Positions 20,552-32,642 of a DNA stretch of 35,723 nt are shown here, one piece after another; position 1 is the stretch's first letter; each line of letters starts with the position of its first letter. The position numbers were made by a program, and so were the translations under genes. The stretch spans positions 1-35,723 of the forward strand of contig NZZP01000029.1 in NCBI GenBank assembly GCA_002698665.1, read 5' to 3'. The DNA comes from Gammaproteobacteria bacterium (lineage in GTDB: Bacteria; Pseudomonadota; Gammaproteobacteria; GCA-002705445; GCA-002716945). The notes beneath the pieces are model-generated. The model did not search any database and was not told the DNA's origin. It saw only the letters and a list, made by a program, of their open reading frames with translations.

Positions 20552-20563
20552 GATAAATACATC

Positions 20564-20881
20564 ATGCAAACATTAATATTAAGCATTCATGTCATTTTAG
20601 CAGTTGTGCTAGTTATACTTATTCTTGTGCAACATGGGAAAGGTGCTGATGCTGGTGCAGCCTTTGGAAGCGGTGCTTCATCTACATTATTTGGAGCTAG
20701 AGGTAATGCAACTTTTTTAACAAAATTAACAACGGTGATTGCATTATCTTTTTTCTTAACAAGCTTATCACTAGCGTACTTTGCTTCAAATATATCTCCT
20801 AGCAATGACAGTTTAATTGATAAGGCCGCACAGACACAAAAAAAAGATTCGGGTTTAGATGAGACAAATAACCTTCCTTAG
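20564..20881 (+). CDS. secG: Preprotein translocase subunit SecG
   Basis: ILVQHGKGADAGAAFGSGASSTLFGARGNATFLTKLT; two TM segments; follows tpiA. Confidence 0.96.
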   Translation: MQTLILSIHVILAVVLVILILVQHGKGADAGAAFGSGASSTLFGARGNATFLTKLTTVIALSFFLTSLSLAYFASNISPSNDSLIDKAAQTQKKDSGLDETNNLP

Positions 20882-20885
20882 TTTA

Positions 20886-20967
20886 GCCGATGTGGTGGAA
20901 CTGGTAGACACGCTGTCTTGAGGGGGCAGTGGCGTAAGTCGTGCCGGTTCGAGTCCGGCCATCGGCA
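20886..20967 (+). tRNA. tRNA-Leu (GAG)
   Basis: Acceptor GCCGATG/CATCGGC; anticodon stem CTGTC/GGCAG with loop TTGAGGG giving GAG; class II variable arm; T arm GCCGG-TTCGAGT-CCGGC. secG followed by tRNA-Leu(GAG) matches E. coli secG-leuU. CCA is not encoded (TAC follows). Confidence 0.95.
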
Positions 20968-20969
20968 TA

Positions 20970-21554
20970 CTATGGAGCTATCCAATAACCTTTGAAATTA
21001 TTCTCTTTTTCAAACTTGAGTCTCTTATGACCTTTAGAAGATAATAGTAGCCAATCGATGGAGAATATTTCAATAGAAATCACAGAAAAATCTGGACTAA
21101 GTTCTTCATGTCTATCTACATGAACATCAGCAGGTGCATGTATTCTTGTACCTGGTTTAATATTCTGAAAATAACATTCTTTAGATTGTGTGCTCATCAA
21201 ATTCCATCTGTTATGACATTTTTTATCATTATTATAAATATTCGCATCACCTTTTATTCTTAATTGTACTTTTTCTTCTTTGCTATAAAAAAGAGCAGTA
21301 ACTTTTTTATTTTTTTTTATTTCATTTATTTTATTTGATAGGTTGTTTGTATGAAAAATAATTATTTTCTTATTTTTATCCACATCTCTTAAAACTACTG
21401 TTCTACATTCAACATGATCATTTGATCGAGTAGCTAAATTAAAGAGATGGTAGTCAGAAAATCTATTTTTGACTCCCTCATGAAGAGCCTCCCATATATT
21501 CTCAAATATATCATCAATATCACTATGGTTTATATCTTCAGTCATTTTAAACAT
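20970..21554 (-). CDS. Pyridoxamine 5'-phosphate oxidase family FMN-binding protein (alr4036/Pyridox_oxase_2-like)
   Basis: FNLATRSNDHVECRTVVLRDVDKNKKIIIFHTNNLSNKINEIKKNKKVTALFYSKEEKVQLRIKGDA split-barrel flavin fold; C-terminal HKRLKF....GYWIAP. Confidence 0.8.
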   Translation of the reverse strand: MFKMTEDINHSDIDDIFENIWEALHEGVKNRFSDYHLFNLATRSNDHVECRTVVLRDVDKNKKIIIFHTNNLSNKINEIKKNKKVTALFYSKEEKVQLRIKGDANIYNNDKKCHNRWNLMSTQSKECYFQNIKPGTRIHAPADVHVDRHEELSPDFSVISIEIFSIDWLLLSSKGHKRLKFEKENNFKGYWIAP

Positions 21555-21649
21555 TCTATCATTTTATAGCTTTTTAGTGCTACCTAACTATGCAATAACT
21601 CTAATATATAGTATGTCTAATGTTTATAGGATATAATGATATCGTTATG

Positions 21650-22003
21650 ATGTTAGAGTATTTACCTATATTAATTTTTTTGGTTTTTGCATTGATTTTT
21701 GCATGCATAATGCTTGGTATTGGGTTTACTTTTGGCCCAAATAACCCTGATACTGAAAAAAATTCACCATATGAATGCGGATTCGAAGCATTTGAAGATT
21801 CTAGGATGAAATTTGATATTAGGTATTATTTAGTAGCTATTTTATTCATAATTTTTGACCTAGAAATCGCATTCCTATTTCCATGGGCAATTGTAATTCA
21901 TGAGATAGGTTTGACTGGTCTTATAGCAATGGCAATATTTTTAACTATATTAATTGTAGGGTTTATATATGAGTGGAAAAAGGGTGCGTTGGAGTGGGAT
22001 TAG
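21650..22003 (+). CDS. nuoA: NADH-quinone oxidoreductase subunit A
   Basis: [43 protein letters not shown]. Start probably at 21647/21650 (MLEYLPI) rather than 21620. Confidence 0.95.
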   Translation: MLEYLPILIFLVFALIFACIMLGIGFTFGPNNPDTEKNSPYECGFEAFEDSRMKFDIRYYLVAILFIIFDLEIAFLFPWAIVIHEIGLTGLIAMAIFLTILIVGFIYEWKKGALEWD

Positions 22004-22518
22004 AAAATATACATAAAGATGGATTTGTGTTAACAAAATCATCCAATCTATTTGACTGGGCAAGAACTGGTTCTATGTGGCCAATGACATTTGGTCTTGC
22101 ATGTTGTTCAATTGAAATGATGCATGCAGGAGCATCAAGATACGATTTAGATAGGTTTGGAATGCTTTTTCGTCCTAGCCCAAGACAATCAGATGTAATG
22201 ATAGTTGCAGGAACACTAGTTAACAAGATGGCACCTGCTCTAAGAAAAGTTTATGATCAAATGGCTGATCCTAAACGGGTAATTTCAATGGGATCATGTG
22301 CTAATGGAGGCGGTTATTATCATTACTCTTATGCAGTTGTAAGAGGTTGCGACAGAATTGTACCTGTTGATGTATATGTACCTGGCTGCCCTCCAACAGC
22401 TGAAGCCTTGTTATACGGTATTATGCAGCTTCAGAATAAAATAAGGCAAAAAAATACATTAACAGCGGATTCATCGGATAGTTTTAATCTACGGCGTACT
22501 AATCAAAAAGGTTTATAA
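21973..22518 (+). CDS. nuoB: NADH-quinone oxidoreductase subunit B
   Basis: [55 protein letters not shown] (N2 cluster ligands). GTG start at 21973 or 21994; overlaps nuoA. Confidence 0.96.
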   Translation: MEKGCVGVGLENIHKDGFVLTKSSNLFDWARTGSMWPMTFGLACCSIEMMHAGASRYDLDRFGMLFRPSPRQSDVMIVAGTLVNKMAPALRKVYDQMADPKRVISMGSCANGGGYYHYSYAVVRGCDRIVPVDVYVPGCPPTAEALLYGIMQLQNKIRQKNTLTADSSDSFNLRRTNQKGL

Positions 22519-23177
22519 TGCAAAAACTGATTGCAGAAAAAATATCAGCTAAATATGATGTTGAAGATAATACTGATTTTATCACATTAAGAATAAACAA
22601 GGACGATCTTTTACATGTTATGAAGATACTTAAACATGAAAAGGAATTTTCTTTTAACCAACTTACTGACTTATGTGCAATTGATTATAGTATGTATGGT
22701 AAGACAGAATGGAAAACAAAAGAAGCTACTAATACAGGATATAGCAGAGGAATAAAACCATTATCACATGGAAGAATAAAATTTGAAGATGATAACTCAT
22801 CTACAATAGAATCAAAAAATAGATTTTGTATTTCGTATCATCTGTTATCTTTGGTTCACAATGAAAGAATTAGAATAAAAGTTTATCTAAGTAGCAACCC
22901 ACCTGTAATTCCATCTGTAACGTCATTGTGGCCTGCTGCAGATTGGTATGAGAGAGAAGCTTTTGATTTGTTTGGTATTTTATTTGATGGACATCCAGAC
23001 CTTAGAAGAATATTAACTGATTATGGATTTATTGGATACCCATTTCGTAAGGATTTCCCTTTAGTTGGCAATATACAAATCAGATATGATTCCAATATAA
23101 AAAGAATTATTCAAGAGCCTGTAGATATTAGTCCGAGAGTATTAGTACCAAAAGTAATTCGTGGTAAAAACAAATGA
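22518..23177 (+). CDS. nuoC: NADH-quinone oxidoreductase subunit C
   Basis: [71 protein letters not shown]. Confidence 0.96.
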   Translation: MQKLIAEKISAKYDVEDNTDFITLRINKDDLLHVMKILKHEKEFSFNQLTDLCAIDYSMYGKTEWKTKEATNTGYSRGIKPLSHGRIKFEDDNSSTIESKNRFCISYHLLSLVHNERIRIKVYLSSNPPVIPSVTSLWPAADWYEREAFDLFGILFDGHPDLRRILTDYGFIGYPFRKDFPLVGNIQIRYDSNIKRIIQEPVDISPRVLVPKVIRGKNK

Positions 23178-24427
23178 AAGAATTTAAAAACTTTACAATG
23201 AATTTTGGCCCGCAACACCCTGCGGCACATGGAGTTCTACGACTAGTTCTACAAATGGAAGGAGAAGTAATTAAAAATGCCGACCCACATATAGGATTAC
23301 TTCATCGTGCAACAGAAAAACTTGCAGAGTCCAAACCATATAATCAATCTATTGGCTACATGGATAGACTAGATTATGTCTCTATGATGTGTAATGAGCA
23401 TGCCTATGTTCTAGCAATTGAAAAACTATTAGATATTGAAATACCAGATCGTGCTAAATATATTAGAGTCATGTTTGATGAAGTAACAAGAATACTTAAT
23501 CATTTATTATGGTTAGGCGCTCATGCATTAGATATAGGGGCTATGTCAGTTTTCTTATATGCATTTCGCGAAAGAGAAGACTTAATGGATTGTTATGAGG
23601 CAGCTTCTGGCACAAGAATGCATGCAACTTATTATAGGCCAGGAGGAGTAGCTAGAGATCTACCTTCAAAAATGCCTAAATATGAAAAATCTAAATACAA
23701 GGATACCTCAGAATTAGAAAAATTAAATTATAATAGAGAAGGATCGATGCTTGATTTTTTACATGACTTTACTAGTAGATTTGACGATTGTGTAAATGAA
23801 TATGAGAATTTGTTAACAGATAATAGGATATGGAAACAAAGGACGGTTGGTATTGGTGTTGTAGATGCAGACAGAGCCATTGAATTAGGTTTTACTGGCC
23901 CTATGTTAAGGGGTTCGGGTGTCAATTGGGATTTACGCAAAACTCAGTCTTATGAAGTTTATGATAAAATGAACTTTGATATACCTATCGGCACAACAGG
24001 AGATTCTTATGATAGATATCTTGTTAGGATTGAAGAACTTAGACAATCAAATAAAATAATTAAACAATGCATACAATGGTTAAATGACAACCCTGGCCCA
24101 GTAATGGTAGATGATGCGAAGATTGCGCCACCTAATCGTGATTCTATGAAAACAGAAATGGAGTCATTAATACATCATTTCAAAATCTTTACAGAAGGTT
24201 TTTGTACACCCGTGGGTGAGGTTTATTCAGCAGTTGAAGCCCCCAAAGGTGAATTTGGGATTTATATGATTTCTGATGGCGCGAATAAACCATATAGATT
24301 GAAGATACGAGCTCCTGGATTTGCACACTTAGCATCGTTAAATGAGATGTGTAAAGATCATATGTTATCAGATGTTGTAACAATTATCGGAACTCAGGAT
24401 ATTGTTTTTGGAGAAATAGATAGATGA
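23174..24427 (+). CDS. nuoD: NADH-quinone oxidoreductase subunit D
   Basis: [49 protein letters not shown]-terminal DIVFGEIDR. Confidence 0.97.
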   Translation: MKEFKNFTMNFGPQHPAAHGVLRLVLQMEGEVIKNADPHIGLLHRATEKLAESKPYNQSIGYMDRLDYVSMMCNEHAYVLAIEKLLDIEIPDRAKYIRVMFDEVTRILNHLLWLGAHALDIGAMSVFLYAFREREDLMDCYEAASGTRMHATYYRPGGVARDLPSKMPKYEKSKYKDTSELEKLNYNREGSMLDFLHDFTSRFDDCVNEYENLLTDNRIWKQRTVGIGVVDADRAIELGFTGPMLRGSGVNWDLRKTQSYEVYDKMNFDIPIGTTGDSYDRYLVRIEELRQSNKIIKQCIQWLNDNPGPVMVDDAKIAPPNRDSMKTEMESLIHHFKIFTEGFCTPVGEVYSAVEAPKGEFGIYMISDGANKPYRLKIRAPGFAHLASLNEMCKDHMLSDVVTIIGTQDIVFGEIDR

Positions 24428-24915
24428 AAAATATATTTACTATTGATCGAAATGTCTTGGATCTCATCGATAATGTACGGAGAAAATTTCCTCCTAATCA
24501 AAAAAGATCATCTATTATTGAGAGTCTACTAATACTTCAGCATCATTATAATGGTTACATTTCAAAAGAAATGATTGAAGCATTAGCAGCATATCTTTCT
24601 GTTGAAGAAATAGATGTCTTAGAAGTAGCTACATTTTATACAATGTTAAACCTAAAGCCAGTTGGTAGGAATACTATAGCAGTATGCAATAATGTTTCAT
24701 GTATGTTAAAAGGTTCGGACGCTATCTTGTCTCACATACAGAAAAAACTAAATATTAATGTAGGAGAGTCAACTAGAGATAATAAATTTTACCTTAAAGA
24801 TGAAATTGAGTGTCTAGCAGCTTGTAATGGTGGACCTATGATGCAAGTTAATCATAAGAACTATGAAAATCTTACAATTGAAGAAGTAGATAAAATTTTA
24901 GAGAATATAAAATGA
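24424..24915 (+). CDS. nuoE: NADH-quinone oxidoreductase subunit E
   Basis: [21 protein letters not shown] and [12 protein letters not shown] 2Fe-2S ligands. Confidence 0.95.
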   Translation: MKNIFTIDRNVLDLIDNVRRKFPPNQKRSSIIESLLILQHHYNGYISKEMIEALAAYLSVEEIDVLEVATFYTMLNLKPVGRNTIAVCNNVSCMLKGSDAILSHIQKKLNINVGESTRDNKFYLKDEIECLAACNGGPMMQVNHKNYENLTIEEVDKILENIK

Positions 24916-26183
24916 CTTTAAATATTTGTACATCAACATTTAATAAAAGAAATTCTAGTAGCCTAGATACGTATTTGAGCGTCAATGGTTATAAAGCATG
25001 GAAAGATATAGTCTCTAATAAAACTTCCAAATCTGATATTATAAGTAAAATCAAAAATTCTGGCCTTCGAGGAAAAGGTGGCGCTGGGTTCTTAACTGGA
25101 GTGAAGTGGTCATTTATCCCATTAACTAACGATCAAAAGTACTTAGTTTGCAATTCTGACGAAAGTGAGCCTGGAACCTGTAAAGATCGAGACATATTAA
25201 GATATAACCCACACTCAGTGATTGAGGGGATGTTAATAGCTTGCTATGCGATAGGCGCATCTGTTGGGTATAACTATCTTCGCGGTGAATTTATAAAGGA
25301 ACAATGGTCAGTTTTTAATAATGCTATACTTGAAGCACAAAAAAATAACCTTATAGGTAAAAATATCTTATCTTCGGATATCTCAATTGACATAATACCA
25401 CTAATAGGCGCAGGAGCTTATATAGTTGGAGAAGAGACTGCTATGTTAGAGTCCATTGAAGGTAAAAGAGGCATGCCAAGGATAAAACCTCCATTTCCAG
25501 CAGTTAAAGGATTATACGGCAAGCCTACAATTATCAATAATACTGAAACATTGGCAACTGTCCCAAGCATCATGCTAAACAATATAGATTGGTATAAAGA
25601 TTTAGGAGTTAATGGGTCTGAGGGCGTTAAAATGTTTTGTATGAGTGGCCATATAAATAATCCAGGTAATTATGAGATACCTCTTGGCACACCATTCTCA
25701 GATTTACTGAATCTAGCTGGAGGTGTTACTAAAGGGAGAAATCTTAAAGCTGTTATACCTGGAGGTTCATCAGTGCCTGTAGTTAAAGGTGAGGAGATGA
25801 TGAAGCTCAATATGGATTATGAGTCAATTGCCAAAGCTGGCTCTATGTTAGGCTCTGGCGGGGTAATAGTAATGGATGACACTACTTGCATGGTTTCTGT
25901 TCTTCAAAGAATATCAAGGTTTTATTATTCTGAGTCTTGCGGCCAATGCACACCATGCAGAGAGGGAACTGGTTGGTTATATAAAATATTGTCAAACATA
26001 TTATCTGGCAATGGTACAGAGCATGATTTAATGCAATTAGATAGAATAGCATCACAAATAGAAGGACATTGTATTTGTGCTCTTGGTGATGCTGCAGCCA
26101 TGCCTGTAAGGAGCTTTTTGAAAAATTTTTGGAATGAATTTGAATATTATGTTGTAAAAAAACAATCTATGGTTTCTCAATAA
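24912..26183 (+). CDS. nuoF: NADH-quinone oxidoreductase subunit F
   Basis: GLRGKGGAGFLTGVKW, CNSDESEPGTCKDR, ESCGQCTPCREGTGW, HCICALGDAAAMPV. Confidence 0.97.
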   Translation: MTLNICTSTFNKRNSSSLDTYLSVNGYKAWKDIVSNKTSKSDIISKIKNSGLRGKGGAGFLTGVKWSFIPLTNDQKYLVCNSDESEPGTCKDRDILRYNPHSVIEGMLIACYAIGASVGYNYLRGEFIKEQWSVFNNAILEAQKNNLIGKNILSSDISIDIIPLIGAGAYIVGEETAMLESIEGKRGMPRIKPPFPAVKGLYGKPTIINNTETLATVPSIMLNNIDWYKDLGVNGSEGVKMFCMSGHINNPGNYEIPLGTPFSDLLNLAGGVTKGRNLKAVIPGGSSVPVVKGEEMMKLNMDYESIAKAGSMLGSGGVIVMDDTTCMVSVLQRISRFYYSESCGQCTPCREGTGWLYKILSNILSGNGTEHDLMQLDRIASQIEGHCICALGDAAAMPVRSFLKNFWNEFEYYVVKKQSMVSQ

Positions 26184-28312
26184 TGAAAGTAATTATTAAT
26201 GACTCAGAGTATGAAGCAGTAGAAGGTGAAACCATAATTCAACTTTCTGATCGCATTGGAGTACATATACCCAGATTCTGTTACCATAAACATCTATCTG
26301 TAGTTGCTAGTTGTAGAATGTGTTTGGTAGATATAGAGGGAATAAAACATGCTCAACCGGCTTGTTCTACGCCGCTTAAAGAAGGGATGAAAATACATAC
26401 CAATTCAACCAAAACTAAAGATGCACAAAAAAGTTCAATGGAATTTCTATTAATAAATCACCCACTAGATTGTCCAATATGCGACCAAGGCGGAGAGTGT
26501 GAGCTACAAGATGTTTCTCTAGAGCATGGAGATAGTCACTCTAGTTATATGCAACTGAAACGAGTAATTATTGACAGAGACATTAGTCCGTTAATTTCAA
26601 CCGATATGACAAGATGTATTCATTGCTCACGATGTGTAAGGTTTGGTGAAGAAATTAGTAATGTCAAAGAGCTTGGTCTTTTGAATAGAGGAGAAGATAT
26701 GACCATTGATTCTTTTATTGAGAAAGGAGTTTCATCTGAGTTATCTGGTAATATGATTGATCTTTGCCCCGTGGGTGCATTAAATAACAAACCATATCGG
26801 TATTCCGCCAGAACCTGGGATTTAAAAGAGCATAGCGCTATTTCACCTCATGATTGTCTTGGTTCAAATATATATTATCATACATATAATAATAGAATAG
26901 TTAGAGCAGTGCCAAAAGAAAACCAAGATATTAATAAAACATGGTTGTCGGATCGTGATAGGTTTGGTTATGAAGGTATATATTCTAATGACCGAGCTCT
27001 TAAAGCTATGATTAGAGTAAATGGGAAGTTAGTTGAATATGAAAAGCAAGTTTTTTTACAAGAACTTTCAAAGACTATTACTAAAAACATCGAAGATTAT
27101 GGTAGTGATATGATTGGTTGTCTGATATCAGGACAATCTACTAATGAGGAATTATTTTTATTCCAAAAATTATTTAGAGCATTATCAATACCAAATATTG
27201 ATCATAGAACTAATGAGTGTGACTTTGATTACCAATATGACTATCCTTTAATGCCATCACTTAATTGTAATTTTAATGATATAGGTTCATTTGATAATAT
27301 TATTCTACTTGGAGTAAATATTAAATCAGAATTTCCTATCTTATCTATTAGATTACATGAAGCTTCAAAAAATAAAACTAAGATACATTCAATTAACTTT
27401 AAATCTACTAGAGCAAGCTTGCGTCCTATGATGGAGAATTTCAAGCTTACAAGCCAAACTAATATAGAGGATATTGATATTTTAAATATTGAAGATATTT
27501 TAAAAAAACAAAATATAAATAAACAGAAGAAAAATATAATAATAGTTGGCCCAAGAATATCTTATTTACCTAATCAGTCAAATATACTATCTATGTTGAA
27601 GAAACTAGGCGAACCTTATGCAGTTAAAATTGGCTTTCTAACGGATTTTTGTAATTCTACGTCTGGGTGGCTTTTGGGCAATGTTCCTCATAGAATGCCC
27701 GCGGGAGGAACTTGTGAAAAAAATGGTCTAAACTCGATTGATATGATAAAAAATAAACTGAAATCCTACATATTATTTAACTTAGAACCCGAACATGATT
27801 TTATCGATTCTAAGCTACTTGAGCAATCTCTTGAAAATTCTCAATGTAATATAGTGTTTACAAGTTATATATCACCAATGATTGAGAAGTACGCTGATGT
27901 AATAATCCCGCTTACTGTATTTGCTGAAACATCAGGAAGTTATATTAATATAGAGGGGAGATGTCAATATTTTGATAAAGTAATTAATCCTGTTAGTACA
28001 ATATTTTCTGGATCATCTATTTTAAAACAATTATATAATAATCTTACTGATAGCAATATTACACTAAATGATGTTAAAAATGAGGTTATTGATGTTATAT
28101 CGAATGTAGATTTCAATTCATATCCATCCAGTAAAACTCAGAAAAATTCTACTCATAAAGGAAAAGATAGTTATATTCCCATTCAAAGATATTCATATTT
28201 TTCAGATGCAACTGTAAGACGGTCAATTTCTCTATCTGAGACAGAACATTCAAAAAAGGTTGAAAAGACAAATGTTAAATTAGAATCACTTAACACAGTG
28301 CTAGAGAAATGA
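26183..28312 (+). CDS. nuoG: NADH-quinone oxidoreductase subunit G
   Basis: [60 protein letters not shown]; molybdopterin-oxidoreductase-like domain. Confidence 0.95.
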   Translation: MKVIINDSEYEAVEGETIIQLSDRIGVHIPRFCYHKHLSVVASCRMCLVDIEGIKHAQPACSTPLKEGMKIHTNSTKTKDAQKSSMEFLLINHPLDCPICDQGGECELQDVSLEHGDSHSSYMQLKRVIIDRDISPLISTDMTRCIHCSRCVRFGEEISNVKELGLLNRGEDMTIDSFIEKGVSSELSGNMIDLCPVGALNNKPYRYSARTWDLKEHSAISPHDCLGSNIYYHTYNNRIVRAVPKENQDINKTWLSDRDRFGYEGIYSNDRALKAMIRVNGKLVEYEKQVFLQELSKTITKNIEDYGSDMIGCLISGQSTNEELFLFQKLFRALSIPNIDHRTNECDFDYQYDYPLMPSLNCNFNDIGSFDNIILLGVNIKSEFPILSIRLHEASKNKTKIHSINFKSTRASLRPMMENFKLTSQTNIEDIDILNIEDILKKQNINKQKKNIIIVGPRISYLPNQSNILSMLKKLGEPYAVKIGFLTDFCNSTSGWLLGNVPHRMPAGGTCEKNGLNSIDMIKNKLKSYILFNLEPEHDFIDSKLLEQSLENSQCNIVFTSYISPMIEKYADVIIPLTVFAETSGSYINIEGRCQYFDKVINPVSTIFSGSSILKQLYNNLTDSNITLNDVKNEVIDVISNVDFNSYPSSKTQKNSTHKGKDSYIPIQRYSYFSDATVRRSISLSETEHSKKVEKTNVKLESLNTVLEK

Positions 28313-29331
28313 ATATTTTCATTACACTTATTAATATCTTATTAGATATAATATTAGTCGCTGTTCCACTATTTTTAATTGTTGCTTATACAACATATTC
28401 TGAAAGAAAAATAATTGGTTTTATGCAATCTAGGATGGGTCCAAATAGAGTTGGACCATCAGGGTTCTTGCAGCCTATTGCCGATGTAATTAAATTACTT
28501 ACTAAAGAAATTATTATTCCATCTAACGCAAATAGAGGTTTGTTTTTAACCGCACCAATAATCATGCTAGTACCTTCATTTTTAGTATGGTCTGTTATAC
28601 CTCTATCAGAATATTTTGTCATTGCAAATATTAATGCAGGTTTATTATTTATTTTAGCTTTAACATCATTGAGTGTGTATGGTGTTATTCTTGCGGGGTG
28701 GTCTTCTAATTCTAAATATGCTTTTCTAGGCTCAATGAGATCTGCTGCACAAATTATTGCTTATGAAATTGCTATGGGGTTTGCTTTGGTTGGCGTACTA
28801 ATGGCAGCAGGTAGCCTAAACCTTCAGTCAATAATTGAATCTCAAAGAGGTGGATTATTTAATTGGTACTGGCTGCCTTTATTTCCATTATTTTTAATAT
28901 ATCTAATATCAGGTATAGCGGAGACAAATCGTGCACCATTTGATGTTTCAGAAGGAGAATCTGAAATTGTAGCAGGATTTCATGTTGAATATTCAGGTGT
29001 TGCATTTGCAATGTTTTTTTTGGCAGAGTATATGAATCTTATCCTAATTAGTATCCTCACAAGCATAATGTTTTTTGGTGGATGGTTGTCTCCTTTTGAA
29101 GGCACCTTTATAAATAGTTTCTTTGAGTGGATTCCTGGCTTTGTTTGGCTAGCTATCAAAACACTATTCTTTATATTTATTTTTTTATGGTTAAGAGCTA
29201 CATTACCAAGATATAGATATGATCAGATAATGAGATTAGGTTGGAAAATATTCTTGCCTATTACAATTATATGGATTTTCTTAGAAGGTATTATGATATA
29301 TTACAAAGTTGGTCCATGGTTTATAGTATGA
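28309..29331 (+). CDS. nuoH: NADH-quinone oxidoreductase subunit H
   Basis: [63 protein letters not shown]. Confidence 0.97.
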   Translation: MNIFITLINILLDIILVAVPLFLIVAYTTYSERKIIGFMQSRMGPNRVGPSGFLQPIADVIKLLTKEIIIPSNANRGLFLTAPIIMLVPSFLVWSVIPLSEYFVIANINAGLLFILALTSLSVYGVILAGWSSNSKYAFLGSMRSAAQIIAYEIAMGFALVGVLMAAGSLNLQSIIESQRGGLFNWYWLPLFPLFLIYLISGIAETNRAPFDVSEGESEIVAGFHVEYSGVAFAMFFLAEYMNLILISILTSIMFFGGWLSPFEGTFINSFFEWIPGFVWLAIKTLFFIFIFLWLRATLPRYRYDQIMRLGWKIFLPITIIWIFLEGIMIYYKVGPWFIV

Positions 29332-29810
29332 AGTTTAGTATAAAAAAATTATTTAAAAGTCTATTCCTGATTGAAATACTTAAAGGCTTATCAGTCACTG
29401 GAAGAAAATTATTCAATAAACCTATAACGGTTCAATATCCAGAAGAAAAAACCCCACAATCTTCTCGTTTTAGGGGATTACATGCGTTACGAAGATATCC
29501 AAATGGAGAAGAAAGATGTATTGGTTGTAAATTATGTGAGGCTGTTTGCCCTGCGCTTGCTATTACTATTGATACTGAAATGCGAGATGATGGTACCAGA
29601 AGAACAACAAAGTACGATATTGACTTATTCAAATGTGTATATTGTGGGTTCTGTGAAGAAGCATGTCCTGTAGATGCTATAGTTGAAACAAAGATATTTG
29701 AATTTCATTTTGAAAATCGCCATGAAAAAATTATAAATAAATCGCAACTTCTAAAAATTGGCGAAATTTATGAAAAAGAAGAAATTAAAGATAGAAGCAA
29801 AATAAATTAA
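29328..29810 (+). CDS. nuoI: NADH-quinone oxidoreductase subunit I
   Basis: [18 protein letters not shown] and [18 protein letters not shown] 4Fe-4S motifs. ATG 29328 (ATGA overlap with nuoH) is preferred over the track start at 29241. Confidence 0.97.
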   Translation: MKFSIKKLFKSLFLIEILKGLSVTGRKLFNKPITVQYPEEKTPQSSRFRGLHALRRYPNGEERCIGCKLCEAVCPALAITIDTEMRDDGTRRTTKYDIDLFKCVYCGFCEEACPVDAIVETKIFEFHFENRHEKIINKSQLLKIGEIYEKEEIKDRSKIN

Positions 29811-29817
29811 TAATTAT

Positions 29818-30420
29818 ATGAATATTGAGTTAATAGTATTTTTTATATTCTCATCATTATTGGTATTGAGCTCATTAGCTGTAATACTCATTAATAACCC
29901 GGTAAAGTCAGCTATATATCTAGTATCCTCTTTCTTTTTTTCAGCTGTACTCTGGTTATTATTGAATGCAGAATTTTTATCAATCATCTTAATACTCGTA
30001 TATGTAGGGGCTGTCATGGTGTTATTCTTGTTTGTAGTGATGATGTTAGATATTAACACAACTGAAGCTAGAGATGGTTTTGTCAAATATTTACCGATTG
30101 GTATTTTAGTATTTATTTCTATTGCTGGCATTCTCTCATTCTTTTTCTATACCCAGTTTTCTGATATCAATGAGGATATAACCTATTCTATAAATATAAT
30201 AGGAGAAGATAATACCAAAAACCTTGGCTATGTTCTATATACAGAGTATATACTTGCATTTGAAATTGCAGCAATATTGTTATTACTTGGAATAATATCA
30301 GCTATTACTCTTACCCAACAAAAAAGTATATCTAATAAATATCAAAATCCTTCTGAGCAAGTTAATATAAAAAAATCTGAGAGATTGAAAATTATGAAAG
30401 ATAAAGAGGAAAAACTATGA
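29818..30420 (+). CDS. nuoJ: NADH-quinone oxidoreductase subunit J
   Basis: [53 protein letters not shown]. Confidence 0.95.
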   Translation: MNIELIVFFIFSSLLVLSSLAVILINNPVKSAIYLVSSFFFSAVLWLLLNAEFLSIILILVYVGAVMVLFLFVVMMLDINTTEARDGFVKYLPIGILVFISIAGILSFFFYTQFSDINEDITYSINIIGEDNTKNLGYVLYTEYILAFEIAAILLLLGIISAITLTQQKSISNKYQNPSEQVNIKKSERLKIMKDKEEKL

Positions 30421-30722
30421 TTCCTATGTCCTATTATCTTATTTTAAGCTCACTTTTATTTAGTATATCTTTAGCTGGTATTTTTCTTAATAGAAAAAAT
30501 ATTATTATTATGCTGATGTCATTAGAGCTAATGTTTTTGTCTATTAATTTTAATTTTATAATATTTGGAAATTATCTACAGGATTTGGCTGGACAGGTAT
30601 TTGTTTTCTTTGTATTAACTGTAGTTGCAGCTGAGTCAGCTATTGGGCTGGCAATTATTGTAGTTTTATATAGAAACAAGCAGAGTATAAATGTCGATGA
30701 CATAGGAAGGCTTAAGGGATGA
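30417..30722 (+). CDS. nuoK: NADH-quinone oxidoreductase subunit K
   Basis: [42 protein letters not shown]. Confidence 0.95.
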   Translation: MIPMSYYLILSSLLFSISLAGIFLNRKNIIIMLMSLELMFLSINFNFIIFGNYLQDLAGQVFVFFVLTVVAAESAIGLAIIVVLYRNKQSINVDDIGRLKG

Positions 30723-32641
30723 TAATATCTATATCTGTATTAATTTTATTACTACCACTAATTGGCTCATTAATACTTTTATTTAATCGTGATAATAAAT
30801 TATACACATCTATAATTGCAAATGTTGCAGTTGGTATACCGATGATACTATCGATATTTCTACTGGTACATTACCTTAATGATTTTAGTATAATTCATAG
30901 CGATAAGCTTTTTATATGGTATGCCAATCATAATGTTGTTTTTGGGTTTGGTATATTGGTAGATAGTTTAACAGTAATAATGTCATTTATTGTCACATTT
31001 ATATCTTTTTTTGTTCATGTTTATTCTATTACCTATATGGAAAAGGATCCATCTATTAATAGGTTTTTCATTTATACAAATTTCTTTACTTTTTCAATGT
31101 TATTAATAATATTTTCTGATAACTTTCTTCAGCTATTTATTGGGTGGGAATTAGTAGGCTTATCATCATATTTACTTATAGGGTTTTGGTATAAGAAGAA
31201 TAGCGCGGTAAATGCTAATCTCAAAGCATTTTTAGTAAATAGAGTTGGAGATATAGGATTGTTGTTAGGCGTAATAATCATATTTTTATCAACTAAAAGT
31301 CTAGATTATAATGTTCTATTTAATTCTTTACCTCAACTAACTACTGATTCTATAAATTTTCTGGGCTATTCTTTGGAATTACTTCCATTAGTAGCCTTAC
31401 TCTTATTCATAGGTGCTGCTGCAAAATCCGCGCAGATACCACTTCACTTTTGGTTACCGGATTCTATGGAAGGTCCTACTCCTATTTCAGCACTTATTCA
31501 TGCTGCCACTATGGTTACAGCAGGAATATTTATGGTTGCCAGATTATCTCCATTATATGACCTATCAACATATGTTCTTGACTTGATACTTATAATAGGC
31601 GTATTAACTGCATTCTTAATGGGATTGGTAGCACTTGTACAAAATGACATTAAAAGAATTATTGCTTATTCAACTATTTCGCAGCTTGGCTATATGACCG
31701 CTGCCTTAGGCATGTCTTTTTATAGTTTCGCTATATTTCATTTATTAACTCATGCATTTTTTAAAGCTTTATTATTTTTATGTGCAGGCTCAATTATTCT
31801 TAAATGTCATCATGAACAAGATATAGATAAAATGGGTGGTTTGAGAAATATTATGCCTATAACTTTCTTTACCTTCCTTCTTGCAGGCTTAGCTCTCATA
31901 GGGTTTCCATTAACATCCGGTTTTTTTTCAAAAGATTTAATAATTGATATTTATAAATATAATGATCATTTTGCATACTATCTTCTTATTGGAGGAATTT
32001 TTATTACAACCCTATACACATCTAAAATTTTCTTAAAAGTTTTTTTTGGTAAAAATAAATTAAGCATAACTAAATCTGATACTTTAGAGAATAATGACTC
32101 TCTTATAATACCTCTTGTAGTGCTATCAGTGCCGAGCGTATTGATTGGATGGGTTCTATTCGATAATGTCCTGTTTAATAATTTTTTTGCAACCTCAATA
32201 TCAGATTCTGTTAGAATACAATCTTTTTATAGTGAGTATATTATTCATTCATCTGTATTTGTATTTCACTCATTTACCAGTCTAAGTTTTTGGACTCTTA
32301 TAATAGGTTTAGTTGCCTCTTATTATATTTATAATAACGATCTAATGCCTGATAAGTTTATAAATAAATTTGCATTTTTAAAATCAATACTATTAAATGA
32401 ATATGGCTTTTCTCATTTATCTGATAAGATAATTCCTATAAAAGTAAAATCCTTATCTGATTATTTTTGGCGAAAGTATGATATCAGGGTTATTGATAAA
32501 TTTTTCATTAATGGTACAGCTAATGTAGTATCAATTTTATCATCCAAATTACGAATGCTTCAAACCGGATATCTATATCATTATGCATTTACCATGATTA
32601 TTGGTTTACTAATTTTTTTAATCCTTTTTTTGGATTTCTAA
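30719..32641 (+). CDS. nuoL: NADH-quinone oxidoreductase subunit L
   Basis: [66 protein letters not shown]. Confidence 0.97.
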   Translation: MIISISVLILLLPLIGSLILLFNRDNKLYTSIIANVAVGIPMILSIFLLVHYLNDFSIIHSDKLFIWYANHNVVFGFGILVDSLTVIMSFIVTFISFFVHVYSITYMEKDPSINRFFIYTNFFTFSMLLIIFSDNFLQLFIGWELVGLSSYLLIGFWYKKNSAVNANLKAFLVNRVGDIGLLLGVIIIFLSTKSLDYNVLFNSLPQLTTDSINFLGYSLELLPLVALLLFIGAAAKSAQIPLHFWLPDSMEGPTPISALIHAATMVTAGIFMVARLSPLYDLSTYVLDLILIIGVLTAFLMGLVALVQNDIKRIIAYSTISQLGYMTAALGMSFYSFAIFHLLTHAFFKALLFLCAGSIILKCHHEQDIDKMGGLRNIMPITFFTFLLAGLALIGFPLTSGFFSKDLIIDIYKYNDHFAYYLLIGGIFITTLYTSKIFLKVFFGKNKLSITKSDTLENNDSLIIPLVVLSVPSVLIGWVLFDNVLFNNFFATSISDSVRIQSFYSEYIIHSSVFVFHSFTSLSFWTLIIGLVASYYIYNNDLMPDKFINKFAFLKSILLNEYGFSHLSDKIIPIKVKSLSDYFWRKYDIRVIDKFFINGTANVVSILSSKLRMLQTGYLYHYAFTMIIGLLIFLILFLDF

Positions 32642-32642
32642 T

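Noticed and set aside
27481-27545. A-rich tract in nuoG (TTTTAAAAAAACAAAATATAAATAAACAG) as a possible frameshift site
   Set aside because: The nuoG frame is continuous through it to a sensible C-terminus; A-rich runs are common at this base composition.
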